From: Trematomus loennbergii
Lineage: Eukaryota; Chordata; Actinopteri; Perciformes; Nototheniidae
Assembly: GCA_012861695.1 (NCBI GenBank)
Contig: JAAOOA010000086.1
Span: 24,949,801-25,013,800 of the forward strand
Length of the DNA: 64,000 nucleotides
Direction of reading: 5' to 3'
In this document: positions 44,284 through 52,640 of the stretch, piece after piece
Numbering within the stretch: the stretch's first letter is position 1
How the letters are laid out: each line of letters starts with the position of its first letter
The notes under the pieces: generated by a model
Told to the model about the DNA's origin: nothing
The model's database searches: none
The model's input: the letters and a program-made list of their open reading frames with translations, nothing else
Translations under genes and position numbers: made by a program

Positions 44284-45086
44284 ATGAGTCAAAAGATGTT
44301 TTTATTAACACCTCACCAGTTTAATCAGCTCAATCCGACTGGTGTAACTACCCCCCACAGCAAGGAAACAATGAGACGCACAGCAGAAGATGTTCTCGAT
44401 GAAAAAATGAGAGCCGTACTAAACGAAACAGGAGTAACCCCATATGAAAAAATAAGAAAATACAACGCCTTGCTACAGAGATACCTCAATTTACTCAAAC
44501 AAGCAGGGCAGGAGGAAAGACATAATACTTTAACTCTACCTGAAGACACGGGACTGCAAAAAGGAGAAGAAAAGAAGGCAATTCCACTGATGGAATAAAG
44601 AATGAGGTACTCCAGAATCTTCCAAAACGTTACCGTAAGAATGCAGAGTACATTATGAATAAACTAGTCCAAAGCAGCGGTGGATGGAATGAAACGGGTG
44701 AATTTATAGACAAGGGCAGAGCTGTGAAAGGATCCCATATGATGGATTTATTAAAAAATCTCTCATGGTCGTATAAAAATACAGAAGAACCTAAAGGCTG
44801 GACGGTTTTCCTGAATACTCTCAGGGGGCTAAATGTTCCGTCGACCGTTTTTCATAACCGCCTAGCTCGTGAACAATACAGTTTACTTAAATCAGGTGAA
44901 CTGCATGGAGAGCATAAGACTGTAGAGCGTAAGACAAAAAGAAGAAGAAGAAGAGGAGGAAAAGACCAAGCAGAAGAAGAAGAAGAAGAAGAAGAAAGTA
45001 AATTAGACCCTCCTTCGACTGTAGTAAAGAAGAGATCAAGGAGAGCTGTACAGTTAAGCCCTCGTTGGTTAAATTATTCCATTTAA
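44284..45086 (+). pseudogene. PY-like Polinton protein, frameshifted
   Basis: Two open pieces: 44,284-44,598 (104 aa; helical, LLQRYLNLLKQAG) and about 44,544-45,086 in another frame (LPKRYRKNAEYIMNKL ... TVFLNTLRGLNVP, then an Arg/Lys run and poly-Glu). The second piece has no ATG until 44,655 although its conserved sequence begins earlier. A single gene with one frameshift in the A/G-rich stretch near 44,555-44,590 explains both. Programmed frameshifting or an assembly indel are alternatives. The family is a conserved Polinton protein of unknown function. Confidence 0.6.
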
Positions 45087-45136
45087 TAAAGACAGAGTCA
45101 GTTGAAATAATTTTGTCTCTAGACCTTTTTTTTATT
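45085..45136. terminator. Convergent polyadenylation signals
   Basis: AATAAA on the plus strand at 45,085-45,090 overlaps the stop of the rightward gene. AATAAA on the minus strand at 45,136-45,131 serves the leftward genes. The two transcription blocks meet within about 65 bp. Confidence 0.65.
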
Positions 45137-45152
45137 TTAAAATGTCACTGAA

Positions 45153-45695
45153 TTACATTTTGTAACAATCTTTAAACATTTGTAGAGAACAAACACTGTG
45201 GTTAAAATGAGTGTCTTTATGACGTCTCTCACACCGTTGATATTTTTTCACAAAATTTGTTACAGTAGCATCATTTTTTATCACATCATCTTGATACAGA
45301 GATAACACATCCTCGTAAGACAACCCCGATGCTCTTTTACATAGGTAGAAAACACAATGCTGACCACAGGCTGTAGACAGGACATTTTGAAGCTGACAAT
45401 TGTGATGTAAAATAGTTTTACATTGTTTTTCTAGAAATTGTAGAATGCTTTTAGGATAATGACTAAAATTGGGAGGAAATCCAAAAGAGTCGAAAAAAGT
45501 CCCCACATTTTCTCCTTCTAAAGTCATTGCTAGCCAGTGTTCCCCTGGCATGTGGGAAGGGTGGGTATTTACAATCATGTATACAGGGTATCTGAATAAT
45601 TGTTTTACTTGGGGTAGCTGATCTGACGCCCATACACCCCCAAACGAGTCCCCCACCATGTGTCGCAGGAGACTGTCCAATTGATGATTATTCAT
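45153..45695 (-). CDS. Adenain-like cysteine protease
   Basis: 180 aa. Capsid-maturation protease of the adenovirus type. Catalytic layout matches the family: His53 in GEHWLAM, Asp69 in FFDSFGF, Gln103 and Cys110 in the STACGQHC region, with the Gln-to-Cys spacing of 7 seen in adenain. The frame is intact. It follows the capsid gene on the same strand. A piece of its 5' end is duplicated at 38,241-38,338. Confidence 0.92.
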   Translation of the reverse strand: MNNHQLDSLLRHMVGDSFGGVWASDQLPQVKQLFRYPVYMIVNTHPSHMPGEHWLAMTLEGENVGTFFDSFGFPPNFSHYPKSILQFLEKQCKTILHHNCQLQNVLSTACGQHCVFYLCKRASGLSYEDVLSLYQDDVIKNDATVTNFVKKYQRCERRHKDTHFNHSVCSLQMFKDCYKM

Positions 45696-45710
45696 TCTGT
45701 AATATTTTTC

Positions 45711-47018
45711 TTAGTAATAGTCTACCAGCACTTGACGTTTTGAATTAATCTCCAGAATTGAATCAAAACAAGAATATACGATTAAAGTTGTAGTCTGGGG
45801 CAGCGGTACTCGGAATCTCATTTCCAGTCTTAAACTACCGCTGGTGATTGGTGATAATGCGTCAGCATCTTCCCCTGCAGTGAGATTAAATACGAATAAG
45901 GAGTATCCTTGTTCGAAGTCCTCTCGATCAATACTCAGAGGGAGATCTTTCATGTGTCTCCCTGTAGCAGTGAACATATTATAAAACTCTCTGACTGAAG
46001 ACCCCCGGTTAAATTGAGGTTGGAATGCTTTGGCCGGTACTTGTCTGCCGTCCTGACACAATGCCAGATATTCCATATCATTATGAAGGAAATTAAAAGG
46101 TGAAAGCGTTCTCCTTCCTGTGAACGCTTCGTGATTTACCATACCCAAAACTATGTATTTAGGCATATTACCCAGAAAGAGATTTTCTTGATTGCATATT
46201 CTGGAATTCACCGGAATGCTGTATGTTTTGATATTTACACGAGATAGAGGGTAGAGAGCGTTGCCTCTCATCAGTGCAGCAGCATGACCTAAACGCACGG
46301 CTGGGGCAATGGTCGCTTTCTTGATAAAAAGCGAGGCCCCCAGTATTTTTAGACGGTATGTGGAGTCATTTGCACACATGAGGGTAAAGGCATCGTTAGA
46401 TCTGGTGAGTTTGATTCTCAAATCTACAGAGTTCAGGAGAAGCCTCTCGCTGAAAAATATATCGGTATGCAAAGCCCCCATCAGATGCAGCTCTCTTGAC
46501 TCTGCGGTGAACGCCGCTCTCTTTACGAGACCCTTGTTTGGCCCATTGGCGATCACTATAGAGTCCATAGCTCCTGCAGTGTCTTTATAAAATAAGCCAG
46601 CAGTGAATTGAGTTTTTAAAGTAGAATCAGAGTAATTCAATAAAGTTTCAATCATCGCTCTGTAAGGCTGTGTCGAACTGGACTGAGAAATCAGCCTGTC
46701 CCCTAGAATAACGTCGCATTGACTAAAAATTGTGTTTAGAGGATAATTAACAAGTGCCACGGGGGCATCGACTGCCAGATTAGTCCCATCGGCGTTGGTT
46801 ATTTTGACCCTGAGATGCATCAGTGTGTCGTTCATATCAAGGTATTTATCCCCGTCCCCTGGAATGAAAAATTCAATGGGTCCATCCTCGGTAATGGCAG
46901 ACAACGGAAGGACCTCTGTGTAGTGTTTTTCATCTATAGAAAGCTGCGTCATGGGAGCCGAAAACAAATCCAACTCTGCCATGCTGCATTCAGCAGATTT
47001 GTGATGTAAAAGAGCCAT
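45711..47018 (-). CDS. Major capsid protein (double jelly-roll, hexon-like)
   Basis: 435 aa from the Met at 47,018 (MALLHHKSAECSMAELDLF). Typical Polinton major capsid features: ELDLFSAPMTQ at the N-terminus, GPIEFFIPGDGDKYLDM, NTIFSQCDVILGDRLI, PYRAMIETLLNYSD, and a mid-protein DIFFSERLLLNSVDLRIKL segment. It builds the icosahedral shell. An upstream Met at 47,027 adds three residues. No frame break. Confidence 0.92.
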   Translation of the reverse strand: MALLHHKSAECSMAELDLFSAPMTQLSIDEKHYTEVLPLSAITEDGPIEFFIPGDGDKYLDMNDTLMHLRVKITNADGTNLAVDAPVALVNYPLNTIFSQCDVILGDRLISQSSSTQPYRAMIETLLNYSDSTLKTQFTAGLFYKDTAGAMDSIVIANGPNKGLVKRAAFTAESRELHLMGALHTDIFFSERLLLNSVDLRIKLTRSNDAFTLMCANDSTYRLKILGASLFIKKATIAPAVRLGHAAALMRGNALYPLSRVNIKTYSIPVNSRICNQENLFLGNMPKYIVLGMVNHEAFTGRRTLSPFNFLHNDMEYLALCQDGRQVPAKAFQPQFNRGSSVREFYNMFTATGRHMKDLPLSIDREDFEQGYSLFVFNLTAGEDADALSPITSGSLRLEMRFRVPLPQTTTLIVYSCFDSILEINSKRQVLVDYY

Positions 47019-47028
47019 ATTTAACACT

Positions 47029-47460
47029 CTAAAATATATCTCTCCCCAGTGTGTTCCTTCTTCGTGGGTGCTTTTTCCCTAATGATTTTCTCTTGGTTGA
47101 GCGCTTCCCCTTTTTAAGGCCTGCCGGAACCCGTTTCCCTGGAGGTCTCTTTCTGGCCCTTCTTGCTAAAACCATCAGACCTCCGGATCCTTCTTGAGAC
47201 CCGTGATCCGATTGGCCGCCAAATTTATGAACCGCCTTACTGATTACATCAGATGCAATGTTTTTAGCCGCCGATTTGAGATGAGGTTTAGCTATGGCAA
47301 ACCCCCTTCTCACCAATGGTGCTACAAAACGAAATAATCTTGAGAATATAGAACCAATGCCTCGACCGTACATAACTGGCGCTCCATAAAAACCAGGCAA
47401 TGACCCTCCAGCCTGATTTTCATAGTAGCTAACAAAACGTTGCGGATCCTGATTAATCAT
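47029..47460 (-). CDS. PX-like basic virion protein
   Basis: 143 aa. N-terminal YYENQAGGSLPGFYGAP, an amphipathic helix (IFSRLFRFVAPLVRRGF), and an Arg/Lys-rich tail (KRSTKRKSLGKKHPRRR). It resembles adenovirus pVI/pX-type minor or core proteins in layout. Start overlaps the penton stop by 4 bp (ATGA), showing tight packing. Confidence 0.7.
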   Translation of the reverse strand: MINQDPQRFVSYYENQAGGSLPGFYGAPVMYGRGIGSIFSRLFRFVAPLVRRGFAIAKPHLKSAAKNIASDVISKAVHKFGGQSDHGSQEGSGGLMVLARRARKRPPGKRVPAGLKKGKRSTKRKSLGKKHPRRRNTLGRDIF

Positions 47461-48239
47461 CGTTTTGCAAATGATTGCCCCGCTTTTGAAGGTCGGAAAT
47501 GAAGTTTCACTACACTCTTGCCGTAGGTAAACTTTACTGGTTCGTTCTGATCGTTTTTTATCTCTATCTGTATATTTTCGATATGCGTTTTTGTTACCGG
47601 CAGATAATATGCAGGACTAAAATACTGGGTGATGGTATCACCGAATGTCCCTTTTATATCTACGGTTCTCAGGAGAGGAGCAAACGCGTCACCTACTCTC
47701 TGATGACTGACAACGTTACTATAACAGTAGAGATGAGTTGCGCCTGCATTTATATCCGCGGGGTAGGTTGCTGATTTGTCGTCAAATTTGATCCACTGGT
47801 CTGGTTTTATTCCTAGCATATAGGCGAGGGGCTTTGGAAAGCGAAAACGATGTTGGCCACCACCCTGAAATTCGATTTTCCGATGAATTGGACTATAGTA
47901 AAAATGGACATCAGAATCAATTTTTCTGAAGCAGGACTCCAGTTCCGCCTTGAGCTGACTTATGGTGCTATAGTAACCCCCACTGAACATTTGAAGCTTT
48001 ACCTTGCTCACTATCTCGGGGGATTTTGATTTCTTTATCCATTCAAAATATGCTACATCTAGAGGTAAGTTATACCAAGTGTGTGGGTATGACATTTCTG
48101 TCATGGCTACCTGCCACGAACCGTCTAAATGCAAAGGTTGTGCCAAGTTTACCTGGTAGCTAGAGCTTGTATTGTTTTGAAATACATCAAGGCTGGCATT
48201 GGAAGGCAGCGTAATATAAAACCCTTCATTAATCTCCAT
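47457..48239 (-). CDS. Penton (minor capsid) protein
   Basis: 260 aa from the Met at 48,239 (MEINEGFYITLPSNAS), chosen over the ATG at 48,347 because the upstream 36 residues overlap the integrase and are not protein-like for the family. Strand-rich jelly-roll pattern with SYQVNLAQPLHLDGSWQVAM and SYPHTWYNL, as in Polinton pentons. It closes the capsid vertices. Intact. Confidence 0.88.
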   Translation of the reverse strand: MEINEGFYITLPSNASLDVFQNNTSSSYQVNLAQPLHLDGSWQVAMTEMSYPHTWYNLPLDVAYFEWIKKSKSPEIVSKVKLQMFSGGYYSTISQLKAELESCFRKIDSDVHFYYSPIHRKIEFQGGGQHRFRFPKPLAYMLGIKPDQWIKFDDKSATYPADINAGATHLYCYSNVVSHQRVGDAFAPLLRTVDIKGTFGDTITQYFSPAYYLPVTKTHIENIQIEIKNDQNEPVKFTYGKSVVKLHFRPSKAGQSFAKR

Positions 48240-48276
48240 GGCTGTAATGAAGGACTGAGCGTAAAGTCTGTTGTTT

Positions 48277-49365
48277 TTATACATCTTTGATCTCCCCCGC
48301 ATCAACCCAGCTGTTGAATTTCTCGGGCCAGTTCTTCCAGCATACATACATCTGTTTTTTCCCCCTCACCACACGTCTTTTCAGAATTTTCTCAACTTGA
48401 AAAGCCTTGTCATTAGATACCTTCACTTTTTGTAACTCTTTCTCATAAAAAGTCCCCTTGATCTCCTCTCCATCATAATCTTTGAGTTTGTAAACAGGGG
48501 GCTGACGGGGTATGCCTTCAGACACCGTAAATAATTCATCGGTATAACTCTGTTCATATTTTTTATCAAAGACCCCTCTCAGCTTAGATATTCTTACAAG
48601 TTCCCCCTCCTTAAAGTTCATTTTCGTAGCAGCTTTTTTACGATGGATGGATGGGGTATACAGGTTACGATACACTTGAGCCGCATTTTCCTTTGTCACC
48701 TGCAGAGGCGTCATTTTAATACTTCGGTGATAACTATTATTGTAGCTTTCAATTAGTTCAGGCAAGACGTCTATGTATCTATGCGTGTTTTTAGCTGTAA
48801 AATACCTCCACATTTTAGTTTTCAGCGTACGGTTAAATCTCTCTACCACACACGCCTTCATATCACTGGCTGTTGCATAATGTGCAATACCTCGTTTCTT
48901 CAATAAGGCTTGAAAAACTTTGTTAAAGAATTCTTTCCCTGCGTCTGTTTGCATCTTTTTAGGAATTTGACTGTGTGTTAAAATTCTATCAAAGGCTTTC
49001 GCCACTTCTGCACCAGTCTTCTTCTTTATTGCCTGTGCATAGGCTTTTTTCGAAAATACATCTATGACTGTTAACAAATAATTAAAACCGTCATTATGTT
49101 TGGATAACGACTGCATATCGCAAAGGTCAGCTTGAAATTGCTGTAGCGGTCTGAGTACGAAAACTCTGTTTCTTACAAAATGTACCCTTGACGGCTTGTG
49201 TAAAGTATAAGCATCTTGTTCAGATAAAAATTCTCTGACTTTCTCTACATTTATTTGTTTACCCATCTCATTCTGTACAGCCCTATGGAGTTTATCAACG
49301 CCCCCTAAACTCCCTGGATTAGAAGGAGTGTAATATACCCTCTGCATGACACGTTTCTCAGACAT
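48277..49365 (-). CDS. Retroviral-type integrase with C-terminal chromodomain
   Basis: 362 aa from the Met at 49,365 (MSEKRVMQRVYYTPSNPG). It inserts the element and creates the 6-bp duplications. The catalytic triad is Asp80 (QFQADLCDM), Asp141 (MQTDAGKEF) and Glu175 (CVVERFNR), spacing close to DD35E. Residues 321-362 form a chromodomain (FQVEKILKRR...YVCWKNWPEKFNSWVD), which may steer integration to marked chromatin. Intact frame. An in-frame ATG at 49,440 adds a Cys-rich stretch of doubtful relevance. Confidence 0.93.
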   Translation of the reverse strand: MSEKRVMQRVYYTPSNPGSLGGVDKLHRAVQNEMGKQINVEKVREFLSEQDAYTLHKPSRVHFVRNRVFVLRPLQQFQADLCDMQSLSKHNDGFNYLLTVIDVFSKKAYAQAIKKKTGAEVAKAFDRILTHSQIPKKMQTDAGKEFFNKVFQALLKKRGIAHYATASDMKACVVERFNRTLKTKMWRYFTAKNTHRYIDVLPELIESYNNSYHRSIKMTPLQVTKENAAQVYRNLYTPSIHRKKAATKMNFKEGELVRISKLRGVFDKKYEQSYTDELFTVSEGIPRQPPVYKLKDYDGEEIKGTFYEKELQKVKVSNDKAFQVEKILKRRVVRGKKQMYVCWKNWPEKFNSWVDAGEIKDV

Positions 49366-49609
49366 GTTCTCTGTTACCGTCCCAATGAGGTAATGAATAC
49401 AACAGTTTTTGTTACAACACATTTTATTGATTTGATGCATATACCAACATCAGATTTAAAAAACTTTTTTTTTTTTTTTTTTTTTCTCCAGGCAGAAAAT
49501 CAAAAACAATTTAAATCAAAAAAACATGATTACAAAGAAGGACACACTAGATCAAGTAAAATAAAAATAAAAAAAGTAAAATAGAAAAACATGGTGGTAC
49601 TTTTTTTTT
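49366..49609. other. Integrase upstream region, low complexity
   Basis: T-rich runs (49,465-49,486, 49,590-49,610). Minus-strand polyA signals for the accessory gene are plausible in the tttattttta stretch. No gene. Confidence 0.4.
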
Positions 49610-50422
49610 TTACAAATAAGTTTCAAGCTCTTCCTCTCGCTGCCAAAAGTCCCATGCGTCTTCTATATTCTTCAGCTGTGACTCGTCGTCTTCACCAAGA
49701 TTTTCGTATGCTTTTATAGCCTCAAACCGTCTTGTGCTTCTGAGATTGCGAAGAATCGCCTCGGCAGCTCCAAAGATCCTGCTCTCCGACACATAAAGCT
49801 TGCACGAGTGTAGAGAACCCCGTATGGCTGGAATGAAACGGTCGGTCCACAGTCTCTTTACCACTTCATCATAGTTTCGCTCCAGATAATATTCTGGCAT
49901 CTCAAACAAACACTCATGTTGCATTTGACTGGGATGATCGACTTGACAGCCATAACATTGTTCCTTTCTGTACAGATGCACGACCTTATCCAATAGATGA
50001 ACCACCACAGATTTTACCGTAATCAGGAATGAAGCGGCCCCTGCCCCGTCCACAGCATCACACTCTGAAGCATAATCCTCGCTACAAGCATAGCATGTAT
50101 CGCCATCGGGGAGGTCGTCTTCTGTGTCTGAAGAATCTGCTGTTTTCCTCGGGGGGTCGGGTGAAGTAGATGGAGGTTGGTACATATCATGCCAGCCAGT
50201 AACATCAACGCCAGCAACATCAATGTTGAGCTCGGGTGTCCAGATTGTTGGAGATGATGGAGCTTGTTCCAGGCTGCAGCGCGCGGGGAGAGACTTGTTT
50301 TTTCTCAGATCCAGGGGTTGTTCCAGGCTGTAACTTGCGGGGGGAGACTTGTTTTTTCTCAGATCCAGGGCTTGTTCCATGTCGCGGCTCGCGGGGAGAG
50401 ACTTGTTTATTCTCAGATCCAT
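49610..50422 (-). CDS. Accessory protein with three CtBP-like repeats, E1A-like layout
   Basis: 270 aa, intact. Residues 1-53 are three 17-18-residue repeats, each with an LDLR-type core (MDLR, ALDLR, PLDLR) followed by KNKSLPA; PLDL-S/R is the motif by which E1A and cellular repressors bind CtBP. Residues 97-103 are acidic (SSDTEDD, a CK2-type site), followed by YACSE (111-115), an LxCxE-like pRb-binding motif with Tyr for Leu. A Cys/His cluster follows (CxxC 156-159, His163, His169, Cys171), possibly zinc binding, then a helical acidic C-terminus. It lies at the start of the leftward block, where Polintons carry lineage-specific genes. A role in pushing host cells toward S phase is inferred, not shown. 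I recognise no exact homologue. Confidence 0.6.
   Translation of the reverse strand: MDLRINKSLPASRDMEQALDLRKNKSPPASYSLEQPLDLRKNKSLPARCSLEQAPSSPTIWTPELNIDVAGVDVTGWHDMYQPPSTSPDPPRKTADSSDTEDDLPDGDTCYACSEDYASECDAVDGAGAASFLITVKSVVVHLLDKVVHLYRKEQCYGCQVDHPSQMQHECLFEMPEYYLERNYDEVVKRLWTDRFIPAIRGSLHSCKLYVSESRIFGAAEAILRNLRSTRRFEAIKAYENLGEDDESQLKNIEDAWDFWQREEELETYL
50260..50422 (-). repeat. Three 54-bp coding tandem repeats
   Basis: Direct repeats that encode the three CtBP-like motifs, with cttgttccaggctg and agacttgttttttctcagat as markers. Base differences between copies are partly silent, so the repeats are not freshly amplified. Confidence 0.85.
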
Positions 50423-50488
50423 GGTTAGTCTTCAGCGGTTGTCTAGGGGGTCCTTAGCTTTAAATGATCTGGTGAGGGGCGGGACTTA

Positions 50489-50968
50489 TTATGTTGAGGA
50501 GGAGGAGGAGGAGGAGGAGGAGGAGGAGTCATCTGCAAAAGTGAGAGTTTTTTTCACCATTATAATGTCTATCGCTGTTTGACTCTGTTTAAAAAGTTCT
50601 TTGAGCTTTGTAGATTTTTCATCGATCATTTTCAGCCAAGCAACCAGAGGCACACGCAAAGATGTTTGAAAAACCCCACATGTAGAGTTGAAATACTCCA
50701 AAACAAAATCATCAGAGGGGTCCTTCCCCCGTGTCACCAAACGGCTTGAGCGGTAATACCATCTACCAGACGGGCCGCTTTTAGTTTCCCAGACGGTGCT
50801 TGTCAGGATTCTTTTCACTGGCGGCGGCGGGTGAATCTTTTCTTCCTCTTCTTCCACATGAATGGGTTGCGATGAAAACTCTTCTTTGATCTCGACCACA
50901 GTTTGCGTTTCTTTGTTTTTGATGCAGGTTTCATAGACATTGCACGTACAAGGGCTGAATGATTCCAT
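50489..50968 (-). CDS. Accessory ORF X2 (possible PC4-like fold)
   Basis: 159 aa from MESFSPCTC at 50,968 (open to 51,061). Acidic stretch (VEEEEEK), a proline run, then a strand-rich region RWYYRSSRLVTRG...DFVLEYFNST...RVPLVAWLKMI, and a poly-Ser tail encoded by a GGA/TCC microsatellite. The pattern FVLEYF...W-L-I resembles PC4/SUB1 single-stranded-DNA-binding domains, but the match is by eye. It overlaps X1 by about 150 bp in another frame, so splicing or a frameshift could join them. Confidence 0.45.
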   Translation of the reverse strand: MESFSPCTCNVYETCIKNKETQTVVEIKEEFSSQPIHVEEEEEKIHPPPPVKRILTSTVWETKSGPSGRWYYRSSRLVTRGKDPSDDFVLEYFNSTCGVFQTSLRVPLVAWLKMIDEKSTKLKELFKQSQTAIDIIMVKKTLTFADDSSSSSSSSSSST

Positions 50969-51336
50969 AATGGATCCACGATGGTTTCTTGATGCACTGC
51001 TTTTTCTGATACAACGGTTGCACGGAGATCTCTGGAAGACACCAGAGTTAACACAGCCCAATCTGTTGAGGTCAACGTCGCTTTAACACTGCTGGGTCCA
51101 TAGGTTTCGCCATTCTTCAGATTGTAGAAGTGCAGTTCGTTCGCCATATAGTTGAACACAAAACCCCAAACATCTCCATTTTCCAGACTCCATTTTTCAT
51201 GAAGAGCCTCTGCAGGAGGGGTTTGAACCCGGCATAGATACTGCATCCGTTTCTTGACCGGCGCTCCCGACGGATGGTGGTAAGTTGTTACCGGCGTCTC
51301 GCTGATTAAACCCATATCGATGCGTCTCTTTGCCAT
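50815..51336 (-). CDS. Accessory ORF X1 (possible PC4-like fold, basic tail)
   Basis: 173 aa beginning MAKRRIDMGLISETPV, the outermost gene at the right end. Its middle (WGFVFNYMANELHFYNLKNG...KATLTSTDWAVLTL) has the strand-strand-helix look of a PC4-type domain. The C-terminus is strongly basic with nuclear-localisation-like runs (KTKKRKL, KKRKKRF). No confident homologue. Possibly an early regulator of the leftward block. Confidence 0.5.
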   Translation of the reverse strand: MAKRRIDMGLISETPVTTYHHPSGAPVKKRMQYLCRVQTPPAEALHEKWSLENGDVWGFVFNYMANELHFYNLKNGETYGPSSVKATLTSTDWAVLTLVSSRDLRATVVSEKAVHQETIVDPLWNHSALVRAMSMKPASKTKKRKLWSRSKKSFHRNPFMWKKRKKRFTRRRQ

Positions 51337-51464
51337 TTTTCTTTTCTGAAAGATTAGGTGACTTGTTGAGTGGAAATGACGGGCTTTTATCTAGTTTTGC
51401 ATAGATTTCTTTTTCATGCCTGACTCCACCCCCTCACTATCTTCTGGCGGGAATATGGAGGGAG
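51337..51464 (-). promoter_or_regulatory. Possible promoter of the leftward block
   Basis: On the minus strand an octamer-like ATGCAAA (about 51,402) precedes GATAAAAG (about 51,390), a weak TATA-like element, some 50 bp before the X1 ATG. This is by inspection only. Confidence 0.3.
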
Positions 51465-52177
51465 GGGTGGGGGCGACAGGGCGGATGTGACACCTGCTGT
51501 AAGGTGGGCGGAGGGGTGGGTTGAGTGGGGTGGGGCTGAGAGGGTGGGGGCTGAGACGGGTGGGGGCTACGGGGAGGATGTAGCACCTGTATGTGAGGGG
51601 GAGGGGGGTGGGCTGAGGGGGTGGGGCTACCGGTGAGGATGTCACACCTGTACGCGATAACACCTCGAACAAAGGGGCTCATTAGCATATCAAAGGGAGG
51701 ATGTCACACCTGTACGCGATAACACCTCGATCAAAGGGGGTCATTAGCATATCAAAAGGGAGGATGTCACACCTGTACGCGATAACACCTCGATCAAAGG
51801 GGTCATTAGCATATCAAAAGGGAGGATGTCACACCTATACGCGATAACACCTCGATCAAAGGGGGTCATTAGCATATCAAAGGGAGGAGGATGTCACACC
51901 TGTACGCGATAACACCTCGATCAAAGGGGTCATTAGCATATCAAAAGGGAGGATGTCACACCTATACGCGATAACACCTCGATCAAAGGGGGTCATTAGC
52001 ATATCAAAGGGAGGAGGATGTCACACCTGTACGCGATAACACCTCGATCAAAGGGGCTCATTAGCATATCAAAAGGGAGGATGTCATAAACATAATTAGG
52101 GGGCGGGACTTAGAAGGTGTGACCTGTCACTTTTTTATGCATACTAATGAGATTGAAGCGGGATTGGTAACACTACT
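51465..52177 (-). repeat. Polinton right terminal inverted repeat with expanded array
   Basis: Pairs with 36,981-37,310 but is 713 bp because the inner unit is repeated seven times. G-rich tract at 51,465-51,633, array at 51,634-52,085, terminal block to 52,177. Confidence 0.85.
51634..52085. repeat. Seven tandem repeats of about 62-65 bp in the right terminus
   Basis: Each unit contains tacgcgataacacctcga and cattagcatatcaaa. Length varies by a ggaggagg/ggagg difference, giving an alternating long and short pattern. Confidence 0.9.
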
Positions 52178-52183
52178 TGCTTG
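52178..52183. other. Target site duplication, right (tgcttg)
   Basis: Right copy of the 6-bp duplication. Receptor intron sequence (ttttccaccctcc) resumes after it. Confidence 0.95.
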
Positions 52184-52466
52184 TTTTCCACCCTCCACAC
52201 TCATTTCGAACATCATTCCTACCATTTTGTGTTCCCGTTACTTGGAGTGAATGGATATTAACTTTTTTTCAACTGACCCTTTCAGCTGTATCTCTGGCAG
52301 GGCCAGCGGCTGCATCTCCAGGTCATATGGGTCTCTGAGAAGCAATGGCTAAATGTACTTTGCAATATAAAGACACACACAACACATTACAATAGTGCAC
52401 GCTTACTTTTGATTGTTTTAAATTATATATTGTGGTTTGATAATATTTCTGTATTTTCTTTTTCAT
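52184..52466. other. Receptor intron resumes after the Polinton
   Basis: Matches 13,768-14,037 of unit 1, with an extra attcctacc insertion near 52,214. No exon recognised. Confidence 0.6.
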
Positions 52467-52473
52467 AGCAATG

Positions 52474-52640
52474 AGGGGAACAGATGGTCACAGGTTCAAA
52501 CCCACTGCAGTCAGCATGTCGTTGTGTCCCTGCGCAAGACACTTCACCCCAAATTGCTCCTGTGGTATTCCTCAGAAGCTTGATGCAGTTACCGCCGCCT
52601 ATATGCCACCCCCAGCCTAACCCCCCCAGTATGGACATGC
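52474..52640. mobile_element. SINE-like fragment (unit 2)
   Basis: Counterpart of 14,045-14,210. Confidence 0.45.

Noticed and set aside
46309..46590. Plus-strand ORFs inside the capsid gene region
   Set aside because: Shadows of the minus-strand major capsid gene.
48277..49365. Integrase taken as evidence for an endogenous retrovirus
   Set aside because: No LTRs, Gag or RT nearby. PolB, capsid, protease and 6-bp duplications place it in a Polinton.
51634..52085. CRISPR-like array in the right Polinton terminus
   Set aside because: Units are whole-length tandem repeats without unique spacers, in a eukaryotic element.
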